Positions 17,997-27,312 of a stretch of 53,942 nt of DNA are shown piece after piece (within the stretch, counting starts at the first letter, position 1; each line of letters begins with the position of its first letter). The translations under genes and the position numbers were made by a program. The stretch spans positions 1 through 53,942 of the forward strand of contig JAKQYF010000005.1 of assembly GCA_023356535.1 (NCBI GenBank), written 5' to 3'. This DNA is from Trichodesmium sp. MAG_R03 (GTDB lineage Bacteria > Cyanobacteriota > Cyanobacteriia > Cyanobacteriales > Microcoleaceae). A model generated the notes under the pieces. That model had not been told where the DNA came from, searched no databases, and saw only the letters and a program-made list of their open reading frames with translations.

Positions 17997-18106
17997 TGAT
18001 CATAAAAAATTATCTTAACTTTTCTTTGAATAACAAGTTAACCCTCCTCCGACTTTTTCAGCAAACCCTACTTAATTTTATCCTTAAAGAATTTACCTAA
18101 GATATT

Positions 18107-18301
18107 AAATCATACACCATCTGTAGGGACGAACCGCCACGGGGACTTCGCCATATGAAACGCCACTACTAGTTTCTAGTGGCAAAAATTAGTAATATTG
18201 TTTTAAGGTTGAATTTCCTTAGATTCAAGCTTTTTATTAGCTTAGTAAGTATATTAATTAATACAATTAGACACTAGATATGGTGGTTCTGCATAAGTCC
18301 T
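18107..18301. repeat. Family A element, expanded type 2
   Basis: The right end (TATGGTGGTTCTGCATAAGTCC, inverted) and the left ATACACCATCTGTAGGG match type 2 family A, but the core is longer and holds a CCACTACTAGTTTCTAGTGG palindrome near 18162-18181. It ends four bases before the queG stop codon. Confidence 0.6.
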
Positions 18302-18304
18302 AAC

Positions 18305-19231
18305 TTATTCAAGATTCGCACGAGCATTTCGTTGCAGCATTTCTGGTTTAATACGCCGCAATGCAGAAGCACGAAACTGCCTATTCCAATCTTCTTCTGA
18401 TATCTCTACTAGTTTTGTTAACTGAGGTGCTAAATTATCAGGGTAAGGTTGAAACTCATCAATATTTGTCTCTTGAGCAAATCTTTGATTCCAAGGACAA
18501 ACATCTTGACAAATATCACAACCTGCAACCCACCCTTTTAAATTTGACTTAATATGTGGAGGGAGTTCTGGATTTCTATTTTCAATTGTATGATAAGCAA
18601 TACAAAGATTTGCATCAATAACAAAAGATTCTACAATTGCATTAGTCGGACAAGCTTCAAGACAACGAGTACAACTACCACAATGTTCAGTATGAGGGCT
18701 ATCCCTTCTCAACTCTAGGTTCGTCAACACTTCCCCCAAAAATACCCATGAACCATATTCTCTAGTAATCAGATTACCATTCTTGGCTATCCAACCTAAT
18801 CCAGCCTGCTCCGCCAATGGTTTTTCCATAATAGGGCCAGTATCTGCATAATAGCGAGTTAAAATATTCTTGTCTTGCTCTTGCAGCCAGTTTGCCAGAA
18901 ATTTTAACTTTTTATGCATCACTTTATGATAATCCCTACCCCACCCATAACGAGAAATTTTACCAATCTCACTACTTTCAGAGTGTTGATGTGGCGTGTA
19001 ATAGTTGAGTGCTACACAAATAACAGACTGTACTTCTGGCATCACTACCTTCAAATCTTGACGTTTGGGGCTACCCATCCATTCTAAATCTGCCTGATAA
19101 CCCTTGTTCAACCACCTTTGTAATCTATTTATTTCTAAGCCGAATTCATTGGCTGAAGCTATTCCAGCCTTGTGAAATCCTATTTCTAGGGCTTTTTGTT
19201 TGATTTGACTATTGCTAATAGAGGATTTCAT
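18305..19231 (-). CDS. queG: Epoxyqueuosine reductase QueG
   Basis: 308 residues, the usual length for bacterial QueG. It uses cobalamin and two [4Fe-4S] clusters to reduce epoxyqueuosine to queuosine in tRNAs with GUN anticodons. The two ferredoxin-like cysteine sets are visible: CGSCTRCLEACP with Cys in NLCIAYHT, and GCDICQDVCPWN. The active-site region YYADTGPIMEKPLAEQAGLG fits the family. The final CPWN motif and the short C-terminal tail match those QueG proteins that lack the HEAT-like extension. It stands alone, with no other queuosine gene nearby. Confidence 0.95.
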   Translation of the reverse strand: MKSSISNSQIKQKALEIGFHKAGIASANEFGLEINRLQRWLNKGYQADLEWMGSPKRQDLKVVMPEVQSVICVALNYYTPHQHSESSEIGKISRYGWGRDYHKVMHKKLKFLANWLQEQDKNILTRYYADTGPIMEKPLAEQAGLGWIAKNGNLITREYGSWVFLGEVLTNLELRRDSPHTEHCGSCTRCLEACPTNAIVESFVIDANLCIAYHTIENRNPELPPHIKSNLKGWVAGCDICQDVCPWNQRFAQETNIDEFQPYPDNLAPQLTKLVEISEEDWNRQFRASALRRIKPEMLQRNARANLE

Positions 19232-19322
19232 TTATCTACTAAAAATGACTACAAATATTCAAATGGTATCTTAAATACTACTTTTAAAAAGCTGATTATA
19301 TCAATTCTTAAAAATAAGACTA

Positions 19323-19400
19323 TCAGGACTTACGCAAGGGCACTAACTGTAGTGAAAAATCTGGGTTAATGCTGAAATTATACACTAGAGTTGTTGGGAA
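19323..19400. repeat. Family A left half
   Basis: TCAGGACTTACGCAAGGGCACTAACTGTAGTG is a type 1 left end; the right half is decayed beyond the TACACTAGAG stretch. It sits upstream of queG. Confidence 0.6.
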
Positions 19401-19603
19401 ATAACCTAGGGTTGGAAAAATGCAAAGGAAAACATATCTATATTGTCTAATAATTTAGTTCTTTATGCTGCTATCAGCTATAAGTTCCATAACCTAGTTC
19501 CTGTTAGGATTAATTAGGGTTAATTTGTCATCAAAATTATCTTTATGATTACGGTGCATCTGACTGATGGCTCCATAACGCTTGATGCCCGCAAACGCGT
19601 TGT

Positions 19604-19674
19604 AGTTTTTTCGACAAAAAAAAAGGCTAAGACCTTTCTTTGTCAATGCTTTTATATTTAATCAGCAAGCCCTA
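19604..19674. mobile_element. Family B end fragment
   Basis: TTTGTCAATGCTTTTATATT then AATCAGCAAGCCCTAA is one end of a family B element (inverted relative to 39488). No second end is seen within 300 bases on the left. Confidence 0.65.
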
Positions 19675-19685
19675 ATTCAACTTAC

Positions 19686-19939
19686 CGAAAAATTGGGTTT
19701 AAAGCCTCGCCCATAAGCAGGCGACTTTTTAGTTGATTTTTTTTCACAGGTTATGTTATGATGATTTTTAGTTCACAAGAAATATATTAGTCGCGGGTGG
19801 GCAATCCGAGACTAAAAACGGGCATTGAGGCCAGCAGCCAGACTACTGCCAAAGTAGCAGCAGCCTGTGAAATGTCAACCCGCCGAGGGGCTAGGGCTCG
19901 GTAGGAAACCTAGTACCTTTAGGCCGGGGAGGATGTCAA
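19686..19939 (+). mobile_element. IS200/IS605-type mini-element P1 (no TnpA or TnpB)
   Basis: The element follows TTAC, starts CGAAAAATTGGGTTTAAAGC, has a left-end hairpin (GCCTCGCCC...AGGCGAC), and ends GGCCGGGGAGGATGTCAA. The right-hand 120 bases (CCCGCCGAGGGGCT, GGCTCGGTAGG) look like the structured right end, and thus the omega-RNA scaffold, of TnpB-carrying elements. No protein is encoded. Copies are at 20215 and 35405. IS605-type insertion 3' of a tetranucleotide without target duplication fits what is seen. Confidence 0.8.
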
Positions 19940-19969
19940 CCAAGCCATTTATATCCCAATACGGTTCAG

Positions 19970-20176
19970 TTAAGGATAACAGTATGATTGGTAATGCGAA
20001 AAGAAGGAACTTCCATCTGTCTGGGCTGGTAAGGAGCGTTTACTTTCCTCAGTAGTTTGAGTTTTGGCGATTGCCTTTTCGATTGCCATGGCCGGAATAG
20101 CCATTTCTATTGTCTTCAATACTTCACAGCCTAGTATATTATGATACATCAATGAGTTGTCCTTCAGATTCACCAC
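19970..20176 (-). pseudogene. IS4-type transposase N-terminal fragment
   Basis: The frame includes AIPAMAIEKAIAKTQTTEES and KRSLPAQ, which I recognise as the N-terminal domain of IS4-family transposases (EAIATTQT...R.RSLP). After residue 53 the sequence jumps to the terminal region, so the catalytic DDE core is deleted. It lies inside the mini-element 19956-20500. Confidence 0.65.
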
Positions 20177-20214
20177 GCCTAATTTCCTTTTTTGGGGACA
20201 ATACCTAAATTTAC

Positions 20215-20470
20215 TGAAAAATTGGGTTTAAAGCCTCGCCCATAAGCAGGCGACTTTTTAGTTGATTTTTTTCTACCGGTTATGTTATAGTGCTTTTTAG
20301 TTCACAAGAAGAAATATATTAGTCGCGGGTGGGCAATCCGAGACTTTAAATGGACAGGTCGGCCAGTGTAAGACTACTGCCAAAGTAGCAGCAGCCTGTG
20401 AGATGTCAACCCGCCGAGGGGCTACGGCTCGGTAGGGAATCCCGTGCATTTAGGCCGGGGAGGATATCAA
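20215..20470 (+). mobile_element. IS200/IS605-type mini-element P2
   Basis: Second copy of P1, preceded by TTAC (20211-20214) and ending GGGGAGGATATCAA at 20470. The two differ by scattered substitutions, including GATATCAA in place of GATGTCAA at the end. It sits inside the IS4-type element. Confidence 0.8.
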
Positions 20471-20569
20471 ATAATTTTCAGCCTTAACTGAACCGTATTG
20501 ATTTATATCTAGCCGTTGAAAGGTATAGTTTTTCACTTACAGGATATCTTTAACAATTAGACAAATGCC

Positions 20570-20995
20570 TTATTGCCTTTTTTCTGGCATACTTGCTTCC
20601 AACTTTAGACAGTTTCTACCATCTATTTGCAAACTATAGTCTACACGATCCATTAGTCTATTCATAATTAACCATCCATAACCACTTTCTTGTTTGGCTT
20701 CTGGTGTGGGTGGGTTATAGTCTCCTGCATGATAACCTTGACCATAGTCCCAAATTTCCAAAACAATATCATTGTCTTTTATTTCTAAGCGTATTAGCAC
20801 TGGTAAGTGAGGTTGATCTTTATGAGCATGACGAATCACATTGGAATAAGCTTCTGCCAGCACCAAACGCAAACGGTTGGATTGACGAGGCCAATCAATA
20901 TGTTCTCCTAGCTCTACTTCTAAACTGCTTAATAACCAATGTTCGACAATAGTTAAAAATTTTAGGTTGCTTGGCACCTGAAGCTCAGTTTTCAT
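20570..20995 (-). CDS. RsbW-like anti-sigma factor / serine kinase (HATPase)
   Basis: 141 residues from the ATG at 20995. A longer frame reaching 21034 would overlap the upstream phosphatase by 35 bases, so I prefer the start four bases after its stop. The GHKL ATPase boxes are present: the N-box LAEAYSNVIRHAH, the G1 box EIWDYGQGYH, and GYGWLIMNRLMDRV. RsbW-type proteins bind and phosphorylate STAS anti-anti-sigma partners and hold sigma factors. It follows a PP2C phosphatase gene directly, so the two probably form a partner-switching pair. No STAS gene or sigma factor is nearby. Confidence 0.88.
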   Translation of the reverse strand: MKTELQVPSNLKFLTIVEHWLLSSLEVELGEHIDWPRQSNRLRLVLAEAYSNVIRHAHKDQPHLPVLIRLEIKDNDIVLEIWDYGQGYHAGDYNPPTPEAKQESGYGWLIMNRLMDRVDYSLQIDGRNCLKLEASMPEKRQ

Positions 20996-20999
20996 AAAT

Positions 21000-22661
21000 T
21001 CACAGAACCTCCAGAGATAGTATAGTTTGGTCATCTTCCTGAACTTGATTATCAGCTCGAATATAAGCCAATAAACTATTCAGGTCTAATTGGCTTTTGT
21101 GTTGCTGAAGAAGTTTCCATAAACCTTCTTGTTGCAACATTACACGAGTTGCTTTCCCACTATCAGTAGTTTCTTGAACTACCGTAGCTTCAGTGATGCC
21201 GTCACTGGTAAGCAAAAATACATCTCCTGAATCTAAGTCTACAGAACCTGCTTTGCCTTTCCATATTGGCAATATTCCTAGGGGAATACCACGATCTTTA
21301 AGGAAATTTGGTACTTGCTCAGAACCTTTGTTTCCAGTAGTTAGCAATGCGGTTTTAGACCAGACCAAAGGATATATATGGCCAGCGTTAGCATAAGCTA
21401 ATAAACCAGTTTCTGGTGTATAACGAGCCAAGACCATTGTAATAAAGCAATTATTACTAATTAGATCTTCTGAAAGACTACTGTTGAGACTTTCCATGAC
21501 TGCGTAGGGTTCTGGGGGATTTTCTTGAGAAAGTTCTCGCCGCATCACAGAAATAGCACTAGCCATGAATAAGGCAGCAGGTACTCCTTTTCCAGAAACA
21601 TCTCCCAATGCTAACCAGATTTCCCCTTGAGGGTGAGTATAAACTTCAAAAAAATCACCTCCTACTTCTCTAGCTGGATAGCAACAAGCCTGTATCTTGA
21701 ACTTATCAAAATCTGGCCAGCTTTGACGTAATAAGTTGCTTTGTATCTGACGAGCTACTTCTAGCTCATTACGCATTTGTTCGGCCAGTTCCCTCGTACG
21801 CTGATACAGTTTAGCTTGGGATAATGCTAAAGCTACTTGCTCTAACACACTTTCTATAAACTCTATATCTTCAGAAGACCAGAAGTGACTACTATTTTGT
21901 TGATTAAGGGCTAAAACTGCTAGTAAATCTTGCTGGTAAATTAGAGGGATTATTACTTTGCAACTGTTTTTATTTGAGCCTTTTTCAAAGTAGGTTTGAC
22001 GACTTTGCACTACTGACAATAATAGTTCTTCAGTGACAGGAAAGTTGTTCTCTATAGTTTCAGGGCTTTTATAAGAAATAGGCTTAGATATTAGGCGATC
22101 GCCTGCTACTGGCCATAATATTCCTTCTGTTGCTGTAAAAGTTCGTCCTACTGTCTGAACTATTGTTGATAACATATTAGAGTAGTCCAGTGATTCTCTA
22201 ATTGCACTCATTACCTCATTCAAAATAGACTCTCGTCGCAGAGCAAGAGTCAAAGCATTAGTTCTTTGCTTCACCACTTTGTACGTTTCTGAAGCTTGTT
22301 GAACCACTACTTTTAGTTCTTCTGGATTCCATGGTTTTGTGATATACTTAAATACCTTACCCGAGTTAATTGCTTCTACTAAATCTTCTACATCTGTGTA
22401 GCCTGTAAGTAAAATCCTAACTGTATCTGGAAATGTTTCAAAAGTTTTACCTAAAAACTCTGTGCCATTCATTTCCGGCATTCTTTGGTCAGAGATAATT
22501 AGAGCCATTTCTCCTTCCGCTTCTAAAACGTCCATTGCAGTGAAGGCACTATCTGCTTTGTATACTTTAAAGTCCCGCCGAAACGTCCTGTACAACAAAT
22601 CTAGGTTATCAGGTTCGTCATCGACTACCATCAATTTGAGTTTCCTATCTCCCCGACTCAT
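21000..22661 (-). CDS. Response regulator with GAF and PP2C (RsbU-type) phosphatase
   Basis: 553 residues. Residues 8-125 form a receiver domain with acidic pocket D14/D15, phospho-acceptor Asp58 (LIISDQRMPEMNG), Thr86 and Lys109 (YITKPW). A GAF domain follows at about 150-285, then a coiled linker (LAEQMRNELEVARQIQSNLL), then a PP2C/SpoIIE phosphatase domain from about 320 to the end with CYPAREVGGDFFEVY and LGDVSGKGVPAALFMA, which hold the metal-binding aspartates. Such proteins dephosphorylate STAS anti-anti-sigma factors when their receiver is phosphorylated. The next gene is the RsbW-like kinase, four bases away. The cognate histidine kinase is not in the window. Confidence 0.92.
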   Translation of the reverse strand: MSRGDRKLKLMVVDDEPDNLDLLYRTFRRDFKVYKADSAFTAMDVLEAEGEMALIISDQRMPEMNGTEFLGKTFETFPDTVRILLTGYTDVEDLVEAINSGKVFKYITKPWNPEELKVVVQQASETYKVVKQRTNALTLALRRESILNEVMSAIRESLDYSNMLSTIVQTVGRTFTATEGILWPVAGDRLISKPISYKSPETIENNFPVTEELLLSVVQSRQTYFEKGSNKNSCKVIIPLIYQQDLLAVLALNQQNSSHFWSSEDIEFIESVLEQVALALSQAKLYQRTRELAEQMRNELEVARQIQSNLLRQSWPDFDKFKIQACCYPAREVGGDFFEVYTHPQGEIWLALGDVSGKGVPAALFMASAISVMRRELSQENPPEPYAVMESLNSSLSEDLISNNCFITMVLARYTPETGLLAYANAGHIYPLVWSKTALLTTGNKGSEQVPNFLKDRGIPLGILPIWKGKAGSVDLDSGDVFLLTSDGITEATVVQETTDSGKATRVMLQQEGLWKLLQQHKSQLDLNSLLAYIRADNQVQEDDQTILSLEVL

Positions 22662-22901
22662 GTTGTTATACCTTGGCTCCCAGACAAATTTTTAGATATC
22701 ACACTCTCATTTTGGCCATTAGAGTATTTCATAACAAAATATTTTAGCTTTCTCAAATCAAAATAATATAATTTAGAAGTCAACTTTAAATAAATTTGTG
22801 CTTTACTTTTCCTGGCTATTACCAAATAAATTCGAATATATGTTTTTATTACATATTTGATGTGTTTTTTCCTACAAATTCCCTCATCTACCATTCCAAC
22901 T

Positions 22902-23753
22902 TTAGTTTAACCGTTCTGCTAACCTAAGTTTAGCAGAACGGGCCCGTGGATTTATTGCTGTTTCATTATCTTGAGGTTGTATGGGTTTTTTTGTCAACAC
23001 CTTTAAAACAGATGAGTCTCTCAAGCCATGCTTGACTAAACGATCCTCTAAACTATGAAAGCTAATAATTCCTATTTTACCTCGAAATTTTAGCCAATTA
23101 GGGGCATTTTTCAGAAAAGTTTCTAGGCTAGAAAGTTCTCGATTTACTTCTATTCTGAGAGCTTGAAAAACACGAGTAGCTGGGTGTATTCTACCATAAC
23201 GGTACTTATGAGGTACACAGTGGGTGATCGCTTCGGCCAACTCAGTTGTTGTTTCAAAAGGACGATTTTCTACTATTCTCCTGGCAATGCGCCGGGATAG
23301 GCGTTCTTCTCCATAGGTATAAAAAATATTTGCCAACTTGGCTTCTTCCCAATGATTAATTATTTTCGCTGCTGTTATAGTTTGTTGTTGGTTCATCCGC
23401 ATATCTAACTTACCTTGATGCCGGAAACTAAAACCACGCTCTGGAGTATCCAACTGTACAGAATTTATGCCTAGGTCTGCTACTATACCATCAAATTTAG
23501 TATTTTTCGGGTCATAATCAGCAAAATTACTATGAGAAAATTGAATGCTAGAATTATAAGAGGCAAGTGAAGTTTGAGAAGAGGTGATCGCTTGTTCATC
23601 TTGGTCAATCGCTATTACTCTAACATCTGGGGCAGCAGCTAGAATTAACTGAGTATGGCCACCAAATCCCAATGTTGCATCTAAGTAGAGACCTCCTGGA
23701 CGGATTGCTAAACCGGAAATCAATTCAGTACTTAGAACTGGTATATGGTTCAT
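22902..23753 (-). CDS. rsmH: 16S rRNA m4C1402 methyltransferase RsmH
   Basis: 283 residues, slightly short for RsmH (about 300-315). It transfers a methyl group from SAM to N4 of C1402 of 16S rRNA. Visible signatures: [10 protein letters not shown] at the N-terminus, the SAM loop [11 protein letters not shown] (about 24-34), [15 protein letters not shown] (about 89-103), [16 protein letters not shown], and the C-terminal [12 protein letters not shown]. The last codons contain an 11-pair hairpin (GTTCTGCTAA and its complement, about 22912-22940) that might influence transcript ending. It is not in a cell-division (mra) cluster here, which is usual in cyanobacteria. Confidence 0.96.
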   Translation of the reverse strand: MNHIPVLSTELISGLAIRPGGLYLDATLGFGGHTQLILAAAPDVRVIAIDQDEQAITSSQTSLASYNSSIQFSHSNFADYDPKNTKFDGIVADLGINSVQLDTPERGFSFRHQGKLDMRMNQQQTITAAKIINHWEEAKLANIFYTYGEERLSRRIARRIVENRPFETTTELAEAITHCVPHKYRYGRIHPATRVFQALRIEVNRELSSLETFLKNAPNWLKFRGKIGIISFHSLEDRLVKHGLRDSSVLKVLTKKPIQPQDNETAINPRARSAKLRLAERLN

Positions 23754-23894
23754 AAAAAGTCAAAAGTCAAAATTTAAGTAAGTTGTTAAGCATTTAAAAC
23801 GACGTATTGTAAACTTCACTAAAATAGCTAAATCTTTACTGTACAATATTTATCCTTGGATTAGTTGTTATTAGAATAGGCAATCTAAATAGTT

Positions 23895-23984
23895 CAGGAC
23901 TTACGCAGGACCGCTATATATGGTGCGAAAATTGATTATTTTCAAGATATTGCCACTACAATTAGTGCCGTTGCGTAAGTCCTG
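23895..23984. repeat. Family A element, type 1 (best copy)
   Basis: An intact 90-base copy. The left end is CAGGACTTACGCAGGACCGC, the right end GTGCCGTTGCGTAAGTCCTG, and the core contains CTATATATGGTGC and TGCCACTACAATTAG. It is useful as the reference copy for the type. Confidence 0.92.
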
Positions 23985-24639
23985 TAGTTAACAGCTTATT
24001 GACTTCATTCAATCTGGTTCCACTAACCTGATCTCTGTATAATGGTTTAAGTCTACTCCACAAAACATAATAAAATTTAATCTAAAAAAGCTTTGGTCAA
24101 ATAATTGGGCATAAACATCAAACAGCACTCATCAGAGGGAGTTGTTAGTATTAGTATCCCTGGGAATTTCCGGCATTAACTCAAAAAAATCTGAGAAAAT
24201 TTTAACGTTAACTAGCAAAATTTCAAAGGCGTAATCCCAATAAACAGTTAGGGGACAAAGGCTCCTCACACTCAAAAAATGGGATTAAATTAATACACAA
24301 AACTCTCTAAGTATCAACCAAGAGTAGCCAAGATGGGCAAAGATTGTATCGAAAAAACTACTGTGGACTTAGCCTACAAAAATTAAGCTAGTTTGCACAA
24401 TTAAAGATTTAACCCTTTTAGGCAAGATACAAAACGGAAAACTAGCAACACCAATAGCTGGCCTATAAATTTTCCAACAAGTTTAGGCAAAGATTGATAA
24501 CCAAAATTTTTATCAACGGTGGACTTGTTGTTTTAGCTAAGGAATGAGAAAAAAATCAAGCCGGAGAAAATTAATTACCCTCAAGAGATTTCCCAGGCAC
24601 AAACTACAAATTTCCGGTCTTATTTAATTTATCTTCCTA
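23985..24639. other. Degraded sequence, probably the body of a TnpB gene
   Basis: No open frame of useful length. Short stretches can be read as TnpB-like on the plus strand (for example GKIQNGKLA near 24423 and FYQ(R)WTC near 24511), in more than one frame with stops, leading into the recognisable zinc-finger region at 24640. The assignment is tentative. Confidence 0.4.
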
Positions 24640-24849
24640 GCCAGTGGTTTCCACCTTCTTATAAATTGTCATAATCGTGGTCATATTTATCAAGAATTAA
24701 AGTTAAAGGAACGGACTTTTAAGTGTCCTAATTGTGGGAAAATTATAGACCGCGACCTAAATGGGGGATTGGTTCTTTTTCAATATGGGGAAGTAAATCA
24801 AAAAACTAGGGTAAGATGTGCCCGAAGTTACGCCTGCGGACTAGAATAG
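24640..24849 (+). pseudogene. TnpB/IS1341-type C-terminal remnant
   Basis: From 24667 a 60-residue open stretch reads KERTFKCPNCGKIIDRDLNG and then CARSYACGLE before a TAG. CPNCG is the second half of the TnpB zinc finger; DRDLN carries the last RuvC aspartate region. The first CxxC pair has decayed to CHNR, and the preceding WFPPSYKLS is in another frame with a stop. So the gene is dead. Confidence 0.8.
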
Positions 24850-24963
24850 GCCAAACTCCCAAGCAAAAATAGGCAGCAAGCATCACCTACCTCAATCCTC
24901 TCCCACAGGAGGGCAAGGGGTGGGTTAACAATTGTTTAGGTATTATACAGCATAATAGTCAAG

Positions 24964-26148
24964 ATGAGTCAAATTCAAACTAGAACCGAACCCATGGTCA
25001 TCAATATGGGGCCTCATCATCCCTCAATGCACGGGGTGTTAAGGTTGATTGTCACTTTAGATGGAGAAGATGTAATTGACTGTGAACCTGTAATTGGTTA
25101 CTTACACAGGGGCATGGAAAAAATTGCGGAGAACCGCACTAATACAATGTTTGTTCCTTACGTTAGTCGTTGGGATTATGCTGCGGGAATGTTTAACGAG
25201 GCTGTCACAGTAAATGCTCCGGAACAACTAGCAAATATTGAAGTTCCTAAAAGGGCAAGTTATATCCGGGTAATTATGCTGGAACTAAACCGGATTGCTA
25301 ATCACTTGTTATGGCTTGGCCCATTCTTGGCGGATGTGGGGGCCCAAACTCCTTTCTTCTACATCTTTCGAGAAAGGGAAATGATTTATGACTTGTGGGA
25401 AGCTGCTACAGGTTATCGGATGGTAAATAATAATTATTTTCGTATTGGTGGGGTAGCTGCTGATTTGCCTTATGGTTGGGTGGATAAGTGCGAAGATTTT
25501 TGTGATTATTTCTTGCCTAAAGTTGATGAGTATGAACGTCTAATTACTAATAACCCTATTTTCCGTCGCCGGATTATCGGATTAGGTGTAATTAGTCGTG
25601 AAGAGGCAATTAACTGGGGGCTTTCTGGCCCTATGTTACGAGCTTCTGGGGTAAAGTGGGATTTACGGAAGGTTGACCACTATGAATGCTATGACGATTT
25701 TGATTGGGAAGTTCATTGGGAAAAGGATGGAGATTGTTTGGCGCGATATCTAGTACGGATTCGAGAAATGCGGGAGTCGGTTAAGATTATTCGTCAAGCT
25801 ATGAAGGGACTTCCTGGTGGACCTTATGAAAATCTGGAAGCTAAACGGATGGCTGAGGGGCCTAAGTCCAAGTGGAATGATTTTGATTACCAATTTTTAG
25901 GTAAGAAAATTCCTCCGACTTTTAAGATTCCTAAAGGTGAGCATTATGTTCGGATTGAAAGTGGTAAGGGGGAGATTGGAATTTATATTATTGGTGATAA
26001 TCATATTTTTCCTTGGCGTTTTAAGATTCGGGCGGCAGATTTTGTGAATTTGCAGGTTTTTCCTCATATTTTGCAAGGTGCAAAAGTGGCGGATCTTGTG
26101 GCTATTTTAGGTAGCATTGACATTATTATGGGATCTGTAGATCGATAG
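24964..26148 (+). CDS. ndhH: NAD(P)H-quinone oxidoreductase subunit H
   Basis: 394 residues, full length. NdhH is the 49-kDa-type subunit of the thylakoid NDH-1 complex, in the peripheral arm next to the quinone cavity; it takes part in cyclic electron flow and respiration, with ferredoxin as donor in cyanobacteria. Family signatures: [17 protein letters not shown] (quinone-pocket His), [44 protein letters not shown], and the C-terminal DIIMGSVDR. It is monocistronic here: the nearest genes are a TnpB remnant upstream and repeats downstream. It is one of the best-conserved genes in the window and intact. Confidence 0.98.
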   Translation: MSQIQTRTEPMVINMGPHHPSMHGVLRLIVTLDGEDVIDCEPVIGYLHRGMEKIAENRTNTMFVPYVSRWDYAAGMFNEAVTVNAPEQLANIEVPKRASYIRVIMLELNRIANHLLWLGPFLADVGAQTPFFYIFREREMIYDLWEAATGYRMVNNNYFRIGGVAADLPYGWVDKCEDFCDYFLPKVDEYERLITNNPIFRRRIIGLGVISREEAINWGLSGPMLRASGVKWDLRKVDHYECYDDFDWEVHWEKDGDCLARYLVRIREMRESVKIIRQAMKGLPGGPYENLEAKRMAEGPKSKWNDFDYQFLGKKIPPTFKIPKGEHYVRIESGKGEIGIYIIGDNHIFPWRFKIRAADFVNLQVFPHILQGAKVADLVAILGSIDIIMGSVDR

Positions 26149-26274
26149 GTAAAGTCAAAAGTTAAAATTAAGAAAAGTAAGCATTCAGTCGTTAGCTATC
26201 AGCTATAAGCTATGAGCTATTAACTCATGATCACAAGAAGCAGGAATTAGTCTCCAAAGAGAATTAAAGGTGAT

Positions 26275-26365
26275 CAGGACTTACGCAAATTCACCTTAAA
26301 AACGCTATATGTAGGGACAAGTGCTATTTTTTCTCACTGGGTTTAGTGTCCGTGCGTAAGCCCTG
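26275..26365. repeat. Family A element, type 4
   Basis: CAGGACTTACGCAAATTCACC on the left and GTGTCCGTGCGTAAGCCCTG on the right. The core is a decayed version of the GAATGGCATTCGCCC palindrome present at 32720 and 39841. A further half-end lies at 26489-26535 (CAGGACTTAAGCAAGCATAC). Confidence 0.8.
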
Positions 26366-26937
26366 GTTATAAATGAAATTGGTCATCAGCTAATCTTATG
26401 TAGTTGCTTGAATGTATTCAAAAGCTTAAAGCTGCATGCTTACCAAAAAATTGGATTTAAAGCCTCACCCAAAGAAGATTTAGAAAACAGGACTTAAGCA
26501 AGCATACTATATATAGCGTACAGTTATATTGAATTGTCAATACTATAATTAGTTGTTTTTCGGATAGATATTATAGCAACGTGCGCTGGCATGTTTACAT
26601 AATATAAATTACTACTAATGTAGCATATTTGAATTATTGTCAATAGTAGCATAAACTTGTACTACATTTAAAGAAAATAATAATATGTAAATATGTAAGC
26701 GCTCATGGCTGTACTTTGAAGATATAGCAATCCTATGCAAGGATTCAGATATCTCAAACCCAGTGATAGACTGAATTATGAACAGGACTGAGTCAGCAAT
26801 TTAATAGTCTCATTCTCAATAATGACGAAAAAAAAGGCTTCTAGCTATTTCAGTCTTGAGAATATAATTTGGGAAATAATTACCGGAAATGCTTATCGTT
26901 CAAGACTTATATACTTTTCCATGGAACCTGAATCCTG

Positions 26938-27312
26938 ACAATCCTATTTTATTTGTGTCCAAAATCTTACCGCTTTTTGGTATTGAGGTTTGGGGAGAAT
27001 GTTCAGTGGGTAAGAGTTTCGGAGTATATTTCTAATTTTTGAATTATCACATTTTATTTATGTCAAAAATTCTGCCACTTTTTGAGAATATGTTTGGAGG
27101 TAATAGTCAATAGGCAAAAGTTTCGGAATTTATTTCTAGTTTTTGAATTGTTACAACCTATGGGCGGATTGCTATATAGCTATCCTATTTTATTCTTGTC
27201 AAAAATCTTGCCACTTTTTGAGAATATGTTTGGAGGTAATGGTTAATGGGTAAGACTTTCAGAGTTTATTTCTAGTTTTTGAATTGTTACAACCTATGGG
27301 CGGATTGCTATA
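26938..27312. repeat. Three tandem family C units
   Basis: Three units of about 120 bases follow each other; each contains CCTATTTTATT, a TTGCCACTTTTTGAGAATATG-like stretch, and TTATTTCTAGTTTTTGAATTG. The block ends GGATTGCTATA, the inverted form of the TATAGCAATCC start seen in the single copy at 39283. An array of three is unlike the other copies. Confidence 0.8.

Larger units (their letters stand above)
17487..18070 (+). mobile_element. Internally deleted IS, probable parent of family B elements
   Basis: The ends TAGGGCTGGCTGATTAAA and ACTTTTTCAGCAAACCCTA are the family B terminal repeats. The left 140 bases match the left half of the B element at 39488 (ATAAAAGCATTGACA, CTGAAAAAGTTAG). 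Right of 17630 lies a transposase C-terminus. The middle of the IS, with most of the catalytic domain, is deleted. It therefore links the coding-free B elements to an IS. Confidence 0.75.
19956..20500. mobile_element. IS4-type mini-element with 9-base target duplication
   Basis: Terminal inverted repeats CAATACGGTTCAGTTAAGG (left) and CCTTAACTGAACCGTATTG (right) enclose about 545 bases. ATTTATATC flanks both sides (19947-19955, 20501-20509). Inside lie a transposase N-terminal fragment and the IS605-type element P2. The element entered seven bases past the right end of P1. Confidence 0.8.

Noticed and set aside
22658..22894. 78-codon frame upstream of the PP2C regulator
   Set aside because: AT-rich with no domain; overlaps the regulator start. 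Likely a spacer.
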